Below are positions 9,723 to 22,050 of a DNA stretch of 64,000 nucleotides, piece after piece. How positions within the stretch are numbered: the first letter of the stretch is position 1; the number at the start of each line of letters is the position of its first letter. The translations under genes and the position numbers were made by a program. Origin of the DNA: Otatea glauca (taxonomy: Eukaryota > Streptophyta > Magnoliopsida > Poales > Poaceae); assembly GCA_036346275.1 (NCBI GenBank), contig CM070723.1, positions 4,216,001-4,280,000 of the forward strand. The letters are read 5' to 3'. The notes beneath the pieces were generated by a model. That model worked only from the letters and a program-made list of their open reading frames with translations. It was not told the origin of the DNA and did no database searches.

Positions 9723-12700
9723 TTATGCAGAAGCTGCCGTCAGCAGCTCCCTGTCAGCTCGCTCACGGATCCTCCTTTCCAGCTCTGGCCTGAAGTGCCT
9801 GATAAGTCCCTGCACAGGCCATGCTGCAGCATCCCCAAGGGCACAGATAGTATGCCCTTCAATCTGCTTTGTAACCTCCTGAAGCATATCAATCTCCTCT
9901 AGCTTTGCATTACCTACCTTGAGCCTCTCCATGATCATCCATAGCCACCCAGTGCCCTCACGGCAAGGCGTGCACTGCCCACAGCTCTCGTGTTTGTAGA
10001 AATACGATAGTCTAGCAATCGCATCAACAACATCTGTGGATTTGTCCATCACAATAACTGCTGCAGTACCCAATCCAGACTGCACAGCCTTCAGTGCATC
10101 ATAGTCCATCAACACATCATCACAGATGTGCTTTGGTAACAGGGGAACAGATGAACCACCAGGGATAACTGCAAGCAGGTTGTCCCATCCTCCTCTCACA
10201 CCTCCACAGTGCCTCTCAATCAATTCCTTCAGAGGTATGCTCATTTCCTCCTCCACAGTGCAAGGTTTGTTAACATGACCCGAGACGCAGAAGAGTTTTG
10301 TCCCCGAGTTGTTCTTGCGTCCAAAGCTTGCAAACCATTCTGGACCACGCCTGAGAATTGTTGGAGATACAGCCACAGTTTCAACATTCGTGACAGTTGT
10401 CGGGCAGCCATACAGCCCAGCATTGGCAGGGAAAGGTGGCTTCAGCCTAGGTTTACCCTGCTTGCCTTCAAGGCTCTCCAGTAGGGCTGTCTCTTCACCA
10501 CAGATGTAGGCACCAGCACCAAAATGTATATGCACATCAAAATCATAACCAGATCCGCAAGCGTTCTTACCAAGAAGTCCTGCTGCGTATGCTTCCTGTC
10601 GAGCTTTCTCAAGGTTGAGGCGCTCATTCACATATTCACCTCTAATGTAGATGTAAGCAGCTGATGCCCTCATTCCAACTCCTGCAATCAGACACCCTTC
10701 CAGAAGCTTGTGGGGGTCATGGCGCATGATTTCTCTGTCTTTACAAGTTCCTGGTTCACTCTCATCAGCATTAACAACAAGATATGAAGGGCGTCCATCA
10801 GAGACCTTGGGCATGAAGGACCATTTGAGGCCAGAAGGGAAACCTGCACCTCCACGCCCTCGGAGACCTGATTTCTTCACTTCATTCACTATCCAGTCTG
10901 CCCCTTTAAGTACCAAATCCTTGGTTCTATACCAATCACCCCTCTTCATTGCACCTTTCAGAAAAGGATCATGAAGACCGTAGAGGTTGGTAAAAATGCG
11001 GTCCTCATCTTTGAGGCCGCCAAAGTGAGTCTTCTCTGGAGGTGGTGGTGGCGGTGGAGGCTGTGGTGTGCTTGATGTAGTAACAGCCTGGGTGCTGAAT
11101 GTTCTGCCAGCAGGATAAAGACCGGCACCTGTGAGAGAACAAGTAGGCTGTGCCCTTGATAGAGAATGCAAGTACTCGAATGCAGCCTGAAAAAGAAAAA
11201 AAAAACACAAAATGAGGGACATGCCAATGAATTATCATAGCTTGAACCATGAATGTGGTTAAAAAAAAGGATTCATAGTTAGTTTACTACATTAACTGTC
11301 AGAAGCAAAAGGCTGAAATAATTTTCATTTGAAAGCTGACTAAAACGATCCTAATGTTGAAAGAAACAAGATTCAGAAATACCATAAACATCAAGAAATG
11401 ACAAAAAAAAATACAGAACTCTAACACCCTTGCCTCCAGTTTCAACTAGTGAACTAGCATGGAGAAGATTGCATGGCAAAATAGAATCAAAATGTGGTCG
11501 ACATGAGGCACATGGATAAGGATTTCTACTTTTCAACTCCAACTCGATGTACCAGGCAAATTATCCAATGAAATGAACATAAATCTGCATCATTGAATGA
11601 AAAGAAAATACAGGAAAACTGGAGAATGCATGATAGGGTTTCAAGTTTGCATATCAGTTCCTAATGCAAACAAAGGTTCCACTATGCCACAGGATATCGG
11701 CTTGTAAATGAAAAGCTAATATATAGCAGCCTAGCAGGTACCAACAAGGCCGGAGCACAACTTAACACAGTAAAACCCAAATGCTCGGTTGATAGCAAGT
11801 TTGCATTTTAGATGATCTTATCACGGCATATCTGTCCTGATAAACAACAGCCATCAATACCTGACATATGATTTTCCAGGACATAGCTAAGAAATATGAA
11901 AGAATAAACAACAAGTTAACAACAAAGAGATGATGTAATTACAACAGTGAAAGTCATGTGCTAAAAGAACCAGTGGGCACACTAAGGGCATAAAAGATAT
12001 CACCTTCAAGTGGAGTATGAAGTTACCATTTCTAACATTCTCAATTAGCCCTAAAGGCCTAAACCACAAGCCCATTTTATCCCTATAATATGTAACATCT
12101 TCATAAATGTATGGCTCATGTTTACCAAATATAAATAAGAGAACTACCAGTTATCAGTGGAACTCTGATTAGATGCCCATGGGGCGGCATTATACTATTA
12201 TAATCAAAAGAGAAAAGCTCATTTTTCATTCAGACCAAGCAAAGGAGAGTAGCATAATTTCACCAGCAATGCCAGAGACAAATGAGAGTAGCATGTTCAG
12301 TTTCAGTTCACAACTGAACTTTACATGCTCCAGTGCAAGCAACTTACCACATGTCCCAGCTAATCACAAACTAAAGATAAAACTATAGCAATGCTTTGTA
12401 ATTAAAACATATATGCGGTGTCCTACGACACTGTAACCGAGGTGCTATGTTTGACCCAACATGTGTGACTAATCCCACCACGGGAGATATGCTCGCGCCC
12501 CTGTTTGACCCAACATGTGGGACTAATCCCACCACATGAGATATGCCCGCGCCCTTGTTCCACAAGGAACTTGCAACAAAGGTTGATGCTCTGATACTCT
12601 AATACTGTCTGTAACACCTGGCCCAAACTTTCGCTCGATGCCCAGCCCACCTACGGGCAGATCCGCAGATGTATAGCATCCTGCTTACACTTTCATCCTC

Positions 12701-15700
12701 ACTCCGTGTAAAAGGGTTAACCCGGACGTTCTATGTTTAGACCCAACAAACATTATCTCTACTACTTCTAATTACCAGTTGGTGGCGGCGGTCCGTTCTT
12801 CGCCCCTGCCCCCTACCCCACCTTCACCCCTACCTCACACCCCCCACCCCACCGAGCTGGATTCCCCTCGCGCTCCGCCCGCCTCACACCGATCCGGACC
12901 CCCCGTCACGATCCCCTCCCCCTCGCTCCCCCCCGTGCGATCCTCCCTCCCGCCACCCTCGTGCGATCCCCCCGCCCCGCCTCGTCCCCCACCCGGCAAG
13001 ACCGCGACGCCTTGCACCCACTGGTCCAGATTCCGGGCCCGCCCCCTCCCGATCCGGGTTCCCCTCCCTACCGATCTGCTCCGACAGTCTGCCGGATTCG
13101 CGGCGTGATGAGCGTCTCCCCGGGGCTTTCCTCCCTCGCCTTGCTCCCGGTGCTTTCCCCGATTGGATTGGATTGATTGATGCCCTTCCAAAGGAAGCAG
13201 AGCTCCGATTTGTGGAGATGAGTTTCTTCTCGCCTCTTTCCTTTTTTTAGCCTCTCTTCCAGTTGCTAAATCTATATAACCCCTCCGTTTCTTGCTGGTG
13301 TTTGACAACGAGGGAAGGTGCATCAGGAGCCTGCGGCGGCGCATTCGGTGTTGCGAGGCTAGGAATCCTGACGACGGAGTGGCTGTGTGAACGGAGTTCG
13401 TCGGGTTCTTACGGGAGGTGCGTTTCCAGGCCACACTTCGACATCATTCTGCAGGTATTGGGAACGGGATGATTGCTTCAATTGAGTTTTTTTGCCTTTT
13501 TGGATTAGTCTGATGGTTTGTCTGGTGTAATCCAGAATGTGAGGATTTTGCAGCACAAGAAATATAGATTTCATCATTTCTTCTAGACAATTACAAAAAT
13601 TGCATGGTATGAAGATATACATTCAGCTTACATTATACATTCGAAATAGGTAATCTTGTCTGATAGATATAGATTCATATACATACTCGGCTGCTTACTG
13701 CGATGGGGTATTGAAGGGTTACGTTCTGTGTGGACTTGAGGGCTGTACTCATGTATAAAGTGTTGTATGGAGTATGGACTACAGAGTTTTTATGTGTTAA
13801 TTGGGTCGTACCAATGGTGGCAATGCACAGTTCTTGTGATACTCTGCCGATTATTTATTGTTGATTAGGCTTATGGTTGTGTTTGCTGAACACTGGTTCT
13901 AAAGTGCAAAACTTAAAGGCAACATGCAGTCATATATGACACTAAACCAACGAAATATTAGTAAATCACACAGTGGGGTCTCTTGCACTTATGCTCATGT
14001 AGGTAGTTGTTGGGTTTGACATGCTGAAGCTCATGAACTTTAGCCTACTCACACAATATGACTTTGGCAAAACAATCATGAATTACTTGATATTTGTGGT
14101 TTGAGTTTTTGTGCATGCATTTGCACATGTTAACAATCAATATACATCCTGTGTTTCGCGTGCCAAAAAAAAAGTTCTGTGTGTGTTCTATGCACAACTG
14201 TGTATCTGTTGCATGCATTGGGACGCTTGTCTTTCTTAACCCAGTTAATGTTTTTATTTAATCAACTTGTGCCTCCATAGGTTACAGTATTGTGCATTTA
14301 TGTTTTATGTAAAGGTGTCTAGAAGTTCTACTTCTATTTACATGGAAAAGATTTTCAATCAGCTATTCCGAAAGTGAATAAAATGAGCCTTCATTAGTTA
14401 TCAAATAATCATAGTAGGTTCAACAAGTCTCTGTCACCAGCAGCTTTTGCCCAACGAATATCATTTGCCCTTGCTAGATCATTATTCTTCAGGACTTGTA
14501 TTTGTAAAGATCAATTTCATCAAAACAATGCTGCTGGTCTCGGGAGCTTAAGGAACAAGAGTAAGCACTAAATTGTTGATATCTTACTGAAGTGTAATCA
14601 ATCCACTCTAGCTATTTTATCTGGGCTTGTTATGGGCTAATTGTAGTTGTTGATTCAGCTCATTGCATTCATCCTTGCAGCCATTGAGCTATTTTTAGGA
14701 TCAGTTAATGTTTTTATTTAATCAACTTGTGCCTCCATAGGTTACAATATTGTGCATTTATGTTTTATGTAAAGGTGTCTAGAAGTTCTACTTCTATTTA
14801 CATGGAAAAGATTTTCAATCAACTATTCCGAAAGTGAATAAAATGAGCCTTCATTAGTTATCAAATAATCATAGTAGGTTCAACAAGTCTCTGTCACCAG
14901 CAGCCTTTGCCCAATGAATATCATTTGCCCTTGCTAGATCCTTATTCTTCAGGACTTGTATTTGTAAAGATCAATTTCATCAAAACAATGCTGCTGATCT
15001 CGGGAGCTTAAGGAACAAGAGTAAGCACTAAATTGTTGATATCTTACTGCAGTGTAATCAATCCATTCCAGCTATTTTATCTGGGCTTGTTATGGGCTAA
15101 TTGTAGTTGTTGATTCAGCTCATTGCATTCATCCTTGCAGCCATTGAGCTATTTTTTAGGATCACTTGAAAAAAGTTTCTATGTAAAGTAATGATAAAAA
15201 CTGGTCTGTGTTATTTATCGACTTTATGATATCATTTGTCCTAAGTCATGACCTTGAGATGCCCTCTGTTTCTTGAATTTACGCATCTACAGCTTTCTAG
15301 GTATATTTCAGTGGAGGAGTGAGAAACTTGGTTCTCAACACAATTGGTCGCAATCTCAGCCAGAAGTACCATAACAGAGTTATTCAGGTGTGTATACCAT
15401 CCATGTTTTAATGAGTTTCTTCTCGCCTCTTTCCTTTTTATCGCGTCTCTTCCGGTTGCTATATAAACCCTCCATTTGTTGTTCCTGTGCGCGAGGAGTG
15501 GCTGCGCGTGAGGAGTTCGTCGGGTCCTTACTAGAGGCGTGGCCGTACGTCCTTGTCGCCATCTCCAGTATCAGTACTTTAAAATGTCATGAACAATGGA
15601 AGAAAATGGCACAATAAAGTAGAATGGAGAAAAGAAAAACAGAGCTTGGAGTTGTGAACAATATCAGAACTGTAGTACATGTTGGTTATGTTGGCTTGGA

Positions 15701-18350
15701 GCACTACTAAAAATGCATGAACAGTGTCAGGTTCATGTCAATTTGTTGAGCAAGAGCAATGGTTGTCAGCTCAAGAGAATGGCAATTTTGGCAGCATGAC
15801 CTGGCTGCTGCTCACTGCATCCAAACAAGAAGAAAATTTTGGCAGCATGACCTGGCTTACTGCTCATTGATTATATTGTGTGTGACTGGTTTACTTACAA
15901 ATAAATTCAAGGGGGTAAAAATTAAAAATGGCTTCATGTTAGGGTAACACTTGTCAACTAAATAACCTAGCAATGTCATTTATGCATGCACATTAACTTT
16001 TTTGCATGGAAGATAAATCTGGTCAGTCCAGGGGTAAAAATTCTTCCACAAAGAGGTAACATTTGTCAAGTTTGCATGCTCATTAACTTGTTTTTTTTTT
16101 TTGCATATGGTCCATTGGGGGGGATGCTTTCATAATGACATAAAATTTGTTATTTACGAAGGTAGTATAACTGAATAACTGAACATTTGTGGTGGTGTCA
16201 CAACAAAGTTGAGGTGGACGGCAAATGAACTTACAGAAATTTTGGGTTGTAATTTATTCAAAACGGAGATGGTAAGTTATGCTGCAACTGTGGGTATTTT
16301 TGAACTTGCAAATGCACAAATTGATGATCTTTTTGAAATTAGGCGGGTAATTTTGTTGATACAAGTTTTTGCTGGTTTTAACTGTGGATGCATGTTTGCA
16401 GTGATGTTTTCGTCTACAAGTGATTTTAGATAATTGGCAATTCACACTTTCAAGTAAGTATGCAGTAGCAAGCGTACTGAATGTAATTAAAAATTACTGG
16501 CAGCATTGAACATTGATTCATTGAGTTGTTGAATTACTGTTCTGCTAAAATGCTTATCTTACTGTTATTTCATGCTTTCAAGAAGTAAACAATGTCATTT
16601 TTTCCTGGTGCTATGTGCAAAGATTTTTTAGCCATGATGTCTTTTTTCTCTCTCTTGTTTTGCATGTACATGTTTTTTGCAATAATCATAATGGGAGTGG
16701 CTAACTATCAAATAATGCTAGAACCAAGACTTCTTAGTACGTACTATCTTTATCTGCATTCATGGATACTATTTGAAACCTAACCTAACCAGTCAACTGT
16801 TGATATGCAGTGCCTTGTTGATATTGATGTCATCCTAGATGCAAAAAGAGTAATTGATTCTCTTGGATGGAGAAAGATCATTCATTCTCAAATCTGATTA
16901 TTATATTTTGTTGCTTAATAAATAAATTGTCTTCGTAAAGTTTCATATGAAAGATCTTGGAGAAGTCTCTGATTTGATTTTCTATGTATTTATCTTCGAT
17001 CATGTACCTTTCTAAAACTAGATAATACCATAACACTCTCTACACCATTTCTGAAATATCGCTCAAATGCTGATAAGAAGAACGCAGTGCTACATATGAT
17101 GATTGATGCAATCTTATATGTAAAGCTTGATAGGAATGACCGCTGGTAAATGCTCGTGTTCTATTAACTAAGAATTGTGTGCTCTAATTGCAGTCAGCTC
17201 TACCCTGCCAACCTGCTGCTTTTTTTTGTGTGTGAATTCATGCAGGAACCATGGTCCTATTTTTTGTGCTTCGATGGATGCTAATAACTCTTGCTCCTTT
17301 GAGGATCGCCAGGTTAGTCTTTTCTGTGGGATAAGCCATAAACCGTTATGCTCCATTCATGATTTCTCTTTTTAGCTTGTGCTTCAGAGACCGCTATGTG
17401 GGTACAATCTCACCACCAACCATGATTTCAATCCAGAAGAGTGCTGTAGTATCTATGGTTTTCTGTGGAATGTACTTCTTATGTTTGATCTGTTCTTTTT
17501 TTTGTCTCACTTTTTTCTTGTTAAATTTCTTTCCGGGTTACAATTTATCATAATTTGAGATGCTCAATTTATGGCTTCCAATGTTAAATCTTGTAGAGAT
17601 ACACTTGTGAGAGCCTCTCTTGTGGAGATACACTCATGAGGGCCACAAACCTAGGTCCTCCATATGATGCATGTTGTATTGAGAATGTTGACAATGATGC
17701 AACATTTAGCAATGTGCTCTGCCGCTGGCACAAGTAAACTATCTAAGTTAACTCTGATAGATGACAACTAATCTCATTTAGAGGATTGAGTTGTACCAAC
17801 GTGCTGCACACATGAGAAAATTTTGGAGCTCAACTTATGTGAGTCTTGTTAAAAAATTGGCACCTTACACTCTTTATGATACGCATATAAGATAATTTTA
17901 ATGTTGATTGTACGATTTATGTCACATTTGATTATATGTATCACTCTTCTCTTTTAATATTCCGTTGCAACGCACGGGCACCTTACTAGTATACTATTAC
18001 AACTCACTTTATGCAAACAATATGGGACTAATCCCACCAATGGGCCACACGTGCCTTCACGCTAACAAGCCGGGTATTTCATCTTCTCCCTGCCCTCTCA
18101 ACTTAATCCTATTTCCGGAAGAGATTCGTGGCCATGTGCGCCGACACACAGCGATTGGAGCCCTTCTCCAGCCCCCACAGCTCGAATCCACTACCCTCTC
18201 CAGTTACAACAAGGGCAGCATCACCAAGTTTCAACTCTCGCGCTGGATTTCACAGGATCCAAATGGAAGGGGAAGAGGGAGAGGGAGGGAACGGACCTTG
18301 CGATCGGGGGAAATCTCGGCCGATCTGAGGAGCGCCCGTCGCAGCGCCAT
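9723..18350 (-). CDS. NDUFV1: NADH:ubiquinone oxidoreductase 51-kDa (flavoprotein 1) subunit, mitochondrial
   Basis: Exon 2 (11186-9723) is one uninterrupted frame of 487 residues ending in TAA, preceded by a polypyrimidine tract and CAG. Exon 1 is inferred at 18350-18297: ATG followed by MALRRALLRSAEISPDRK, ending AAG|GTCCGT in the matching phase, for 505 residues in total. An Arg-rich presequence runs to about residue 45 with the RTFSTQ site near 46-51, followed by a Pro run. The mature protein has the NADH-binding glycine motif GRGGAGFPSG (128-137), FMN-site residues NADESEPGT (157-165), GAGAYICGEE (241-250), and cluster N3 cysteines in CGQCTPC (420, 423, 426) plus Cys466. It oxidises NADH at the matrix tip of complex I. 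All expected cofactor residues are present. The ~7.1-kb intron contains a complete Helitron. Exon 2 is near certain; exon 1 is probable. Confidence 0.9.
12448..12555. repeat. Tandem repeat, 2 x 54 bp
   Basis: The unit starts TGTTTGACCCAACATGTG at 12448 and again at 12502. It lies in the complex I intron just left of the Helitron. The neighbourhood (12540-12720) reads like an old repeat fragment: on the minus strand it contains TATCAGAGC, as in a Met-tRNA primer site. This was too weak to assign to an LTR element. Confidence 0.6.
14242..15163 (+). repeat. Tandem duplication, 2 x ~460 bp, within the Helitron
   Basis: The unit begins CAGTTAATGTTTTTATTTAA at 14242 and again at 14702. By eye the copies differ at roughly ten positions, so they are about 98% identical and the duplication is fairly recent. 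Each unit contains an exon-like stretch ending GGAACAAGA|GTAAGC. Confidence 0.9.
15312..15387 (+). pseudogene. Captured exon-like fragment in the Helitron
   Basis: Flanked by 'tatatttcag' and '|gtgtgt'. It is open in one frame for about 25 codons (GGVRNLVLNTIGRNLSQKYH... ). The length and splice borders look like a real exon, but I could not identify the source gene. Confidence 0.45.
15411..15560 (+). repeat. Second copy of a block also present at 13222-13430
   Basis: GAGTTTCTTCTCGCCTCTTTCC at about 15412 matches 13218 onward. The shared track continues through 'ggttgctat..ataaaccc', 'gagtggctg' and 'ggagttcgtcgggt'. The 13.2-kb copy is longer and has an insertion. Both are inside the Helitron and resemble duplicated 5' UTR/first-exon sequence. 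Confidence 0.7.
17246..17312 (+). pseudogene. Captured exon-like fragment in the Helitron
   Basis: Flanked by 'ttcatgcag' and '|gttagt'. One frame is open across it (NHGPIFCASMDANNSCSFED...). A further open stretch follows at about 17376-17470. Source gene not recognised. Confidence 0.35.
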
Positions 18351-18587
18351 CTCCGCCTCCGCCCTCCGCCTAGTCTGCCCTCGGCTCGAGTCGAGTGCGT
18401 GCTGGTTTGGCCTGATTGGGGGAATCGGAGAGGAGAGAGATGGCGATGGGTGCGGACGTGCGGTGGTGTGGGGCGAGAGAAGCGCCTGCGTGGGCGAGCT
18501 CCGGGCCAGGAGGAGAAGGCAGCGACCGTGATCTGCACACGCCGCCTGTCTCCCGAGTCCCGAGTCCACCCGACTCTGGGCTAAAGC
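18351..18587 (-). promoter_or_regulatory. 5' UTR and truncated proximal promoter of the complex I gene
   Basis: GC- and CT-rich leader (on the minus strand rich in CTCTCC and CCG) directly upstream of the inferred ATG at 18350. No TATA box was seen. The hAT element begins at 18588, so only about 237 bases of native upstream sequence remain attached. The original distal promoter, if preserved, would lie beyond 22050. Confidence 0.45.
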
Positions 18588-21500
18588 TAGAGATGGCCAG
18601 ATGGGCCGGGCCACACGGGCCGGCACGCGGCACGGCACTGTGCGCCCGGCCCAAGCACGATACGGTCCAAACCTAAACGGGCCGTGCCTCCGGCCCAAAC
18701 ACGGCCCGTTTAGATATTTTTCTGAATTTTTTTCATATTTTTTTGTATTTTTATCATACTTTGTCTATTTTTCTAATTTTTCTAATTTATTTCTGATTTT
18801 TTCAAATTTTCTGAAGTTAAACGGGCTACCGGGCCGACCGGCCTGTTTAGCCCGCGAAGGACCGGGCCGGCCCGACAGGCAAACGGGTAGTGCCTAGGCC
18901 GCCACCGGCACGTGGTAAGACGCAGACGACCGCTTACAAGCGGGCCTAAACGGTCGTCTTGGGATTTTAATCGGGTCGTGCTTTGCCGGGCGGCCCGTTT
19001 GGCCATGTCTGGCTAAAGCGTTAGGCAGGTCTATTTCGGTCCGAGTAATAAACGGATCGTATCGCATCGATTTAAGCACAGTCGATTGGTCTCATTGGTT
19101 TGATGGGATGGGCCGGACCGGGTCGTTAGCGCTCAAAAATTTTAACAAATCAAAAATAATATTAGAAAAATTAAAAAATAGAAAATGTATGAAAAAATAC
19201 ATAAATAATATGAAATAATTAAAAAATCAGAATAATTTAGAATAATTAGAAAAACTTTTTAAAAATATATGTAAATTAATAAAAAGTTAAAATATGAAAT
19301 AAATTTTAAAATGAGACAAAATAATTTGAATTAAATAATGAGTTTTATTGATGTTTAGTTGTCTCGTTAAAAACTTTGCCAAGTAAAAACTCAACACGAG
19401 AAAACCTTGGCAAAGAAAAAAGAGTACAACCTATAGCTAAGTGATATAAGAAAAAAGTGAAGATTACAATTATTCTTCTTGATTATCTAGATAAAGATTT
19501 TCAACCATCCCTGCCAGCTTAACATTTTTCTGCTGTATGTTGAGCTCGTTGATCAGTTTGTTCCCAATCTTTCATAATGAGAAGTATTTTCACCATCTCA
19601 CTTGTCAGCTTTGTTCTTCTCTCTTCGATTACTCTTCCGAATAGACTGAAAGCAGACTCCGAAAACCCATAGAGATAGAAACTGTTAACACATCCCGTGC
19701 TAATATGGAAAGCGCCGGATGTGTTATCTTGTGCTCGTGCCACCACTACAAAATGTTGAAGTTCTCCTCTTATTGCTCTTGGTAGTTGACAGTGACGCTT
19801 TTGAGATAGCGAGCTAACTCCCCACCACTTGTTGTATCCGTACTTGACTTTGTTATAGTCGAACTCCTTGAGGAAGAGCCACCTGCACCCAATATCTTTC
19901 CCACGCAGTTTTCTTCTTACCTGTTGTGGGTGCTGGTGAAGGTCGCTACATGCAAACTCCAGCAAACTTCTGATCACACTTAGCATAAACTTAAGATAAG
20001 TTAACACGAACATTTAAAAAATAACTAGAATAATCAGTACCTACCGCATCACTTAGAAGTGAGAGAACATTAGAAAATCCTCGAACTTTAGCTCAAGTAT
20101 CTAAAATAAATGCAGATACATATAACATAGGAATTTCTTGCCAATATTTCAAAATTTTAGTTTTCATAGCATAAACAGCTTCACGCAAGATATTATCATT
20201 TTCATGGGTCTTTAAGTGGGTAGCAATTTCTAAAATATGATGTACAATTAAATGAGAGGTTGAGTAATAAACTCCAGATAAAGCAATAGTGGAATCATGA
20301 AAAAGTTTAAAAAATAACAGCAAGTATTTAGCAATATACCAATATTGCTTCTGTGAGTAGTAGTTGACCATCCTGTCTACGATAATGCGTGTTAATAAAA
20401 ACAAAAAATATTCTCTTATAGGGTATGAGAGACTTAAGCATCAAGTAAGTAGAGTTCCATCTGACAGACATATCCAAACCAAACTTATGCGGACGTGCAT
20501 CTATTGCAATACAATAAGTCTTATATGCTGCTACTTGTTGATTAGAATTATTTAAGAAATATATTGTAGTGCGAAAAGGTTCAAGATACTGATCTAACCT
20601 TTTCAAACTAGATTTAACTATAAGAATAATAATATGACAAGCACAACGCTGATGTAATAAGAAAGATTCAACATACGAATTGAAAAACGGAGTAAGAATG
20701 TTTATGGCAGAAGTATTTGTTGAAGCATTATCTAATGTTATTGCAAAAATCTTATCAGTAAGGCAAAAAATCTTCCACAACTTTTACAATACAATCAGCA
20801 ATATTTTCACTAGTGTGTGCTACATCAATTAATTTGAATCATATAATTCTCTTCTCTAGTTGCCATTCATTATTTACATAATGAGCAACTACACTAAGTT
20901 AATCCTCGTTAGCTCTATCACTCCATATGTCAGATATAAAAGACATAGAAAAAGTACATGTACTAAATTGCTCTTTTAGTTTGTTACGATAATTATTATA
21001 GTATTTAATCAAATCTCTAGCTATTTTCTGTCTAGAAACTACAAAAACCCTAGGATTATGGGCGGTTCTAATATAATTTTCAAATACAAGTAACTCACCA
21101 AAGTTTAAAGTAAGATCTTGAGAAGCGATTAAACAGCAAAGAGATTCACGAGGTATCTCGGGATTGTAGTCCTTGTTACGTACTATAACGTAGGGGTTGT
21201 ACTGTAGCTTCATCTGTCTCAAAGCCAGCCCCGCTTTTCTTTTACAACTCTCAGTGTGCCTTTTCAAGTACCCCGTTCCACCTATAGATTTTCGCAGTTA
21301 ATTTGTGGTTACAATATTTACAAATAGCATACCTGCTCTAAACATCGTCTGATGTCTCAATAATCTGCTCGAAATCTTCCTAGACTCCTGATGTACCGCG
21401 TCTTGATCTTTTCGCCCCGGTGCTTGCCGACGCAGTAGCACTTGTGGAGCTTGAGGATGGTACAGCTGCTGCAGCTTCTTGAGCTTAATCTGGTGACAGA

Positions 21501-22050
21501 AGCTTCTCGGGTGAAATCCTGAAATCAAAAACTGGGAAGGACGAAAAATCCCCGTGCTCTATAAAGAAAACTACAATAAATAATTACGCTATTAGTACTA
21601 AAATATGATTAAAATACTAAAAAATAAAAAAAAATCAAATCACAATTATTACCTTGATTTCTTGATAGAAGCTGGAAGCCAAATTTCAGATTTTTAGTTT
21701 TTTGGCAAAACTATTTTGAATTTTGCCAAATTACCACCAAGAGCAAAAGAATTTTCAAAGAGAATGAAGAGAAGATAATGCAACTTTGCTGGCATGGAAA
21801 TGAGGGGATCCACCTATTTATAGGAAAAATTCGAGATGTTTCGGAATTTTTCAAATTTTTTAAAGCTTTCAACGGGTATTTTTCAAACTAAACGGGCCAA
21901 ACGAGCCGTGTCGTCCGTAATTGTGTCGTGCTTCCTGTGGGCCGTGCCGTGCTGGCCCGCCGTGTCGGGGTGCCAGGTCGTGCCTTAGCCGTACCGACAG
22001 TAGCGTGCCTCAGGCTGACCCGTTTAGCCTGGCCCACTTGGTCATCTTTG
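18588..22050 (-). mobile_element. Decayed autonomous-type hAT transposon
   Basis: The left end TAGAGATGGCCAGATGGGCC matches the complement of the right end (CAAAGATGACCAAGTGGGCC). Both are followed by GC-rich subterminal 'gggccg/acggcac' repeats typical of grass hAT elements. Flanking 8-mers GCTAAAGC (18580-18587) and CTCAAGGC (22051-22058) agree only in part, so the target duplication is degenerate. The transposase remnants inside run on the minus strand. The element abuts the 5' leader of the complex I gene. Confidence 0.75.
19519..21528 (-). pseudogene. hAT transposase pseudogene
   Basis: Pieces in different frames along the minus strand follow the order of an Ac/Tam3-like transposase. 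At about 21267-20899 there is a region after the BED finger, with 'FISDIWSDRAN'. At 20780-20328 lies the catalytic-core region, with ITLDNAS, HQRCACHI and RWNSTYLMLK. At 20404-20093 there are FFKLFHDST and ALSGVYY. At 20013-19519 lies the C-terminal dimerisation region, with SESAFSLFGRVIEERR. Frameshifts and stops separate the blocks, so no functional enzyme is encoded. Confidence 0.8.

Larger units (their letters stand above)
12756..17989 (+). mobile_element. Large non-autonomous Helitron (copy D) inside the complex I intron
   Basis: The 5' end is TCTCTACTACTTCTAATTACC at 12756, directly after a host A. The 3' end has a short hairpin (CCGTTGCAACGCACGG, about 17961-17976) followed by CTAG at 17986-17989 and a host T. 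This is the canonical Helitron architecture (TC...CTRR, insertion between A and T, no target duplication), 5,234 bp long. No Rep/helicase reading frame was found. The inside holds a C-rich 5' segment, duplicated blocks and several exon-like pieces with splice sites, as in gene-capturing grass Helitrons. It sits antisense to the host gene. The host intron reads through on both sides. Confidence 0.85.

Noticed and set aside
12540..12720. Retrotransposon primer-site-like TATCAGAGC on the minus strand
   Set aside because: A nine-base match with no LTR, gag or pol sequence nearby is not enough.
12779..13434. Pro-rich plus-strand and overlapping minus-strand ORFs in the C-rich 5' part of the Helitron
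   Set aside because: Composition alone (CCC/CCG runs) keeps both strands open; no motif. More likely captured UTR-like sequence.
18231..18698. 155-codon minus-strand ORF spanning the complex I leader
   Set aside because: Runs from inside the hAT end through the 5' leader; only its last part coincides with the inferred exon 1, and it has no homology signal of its own.
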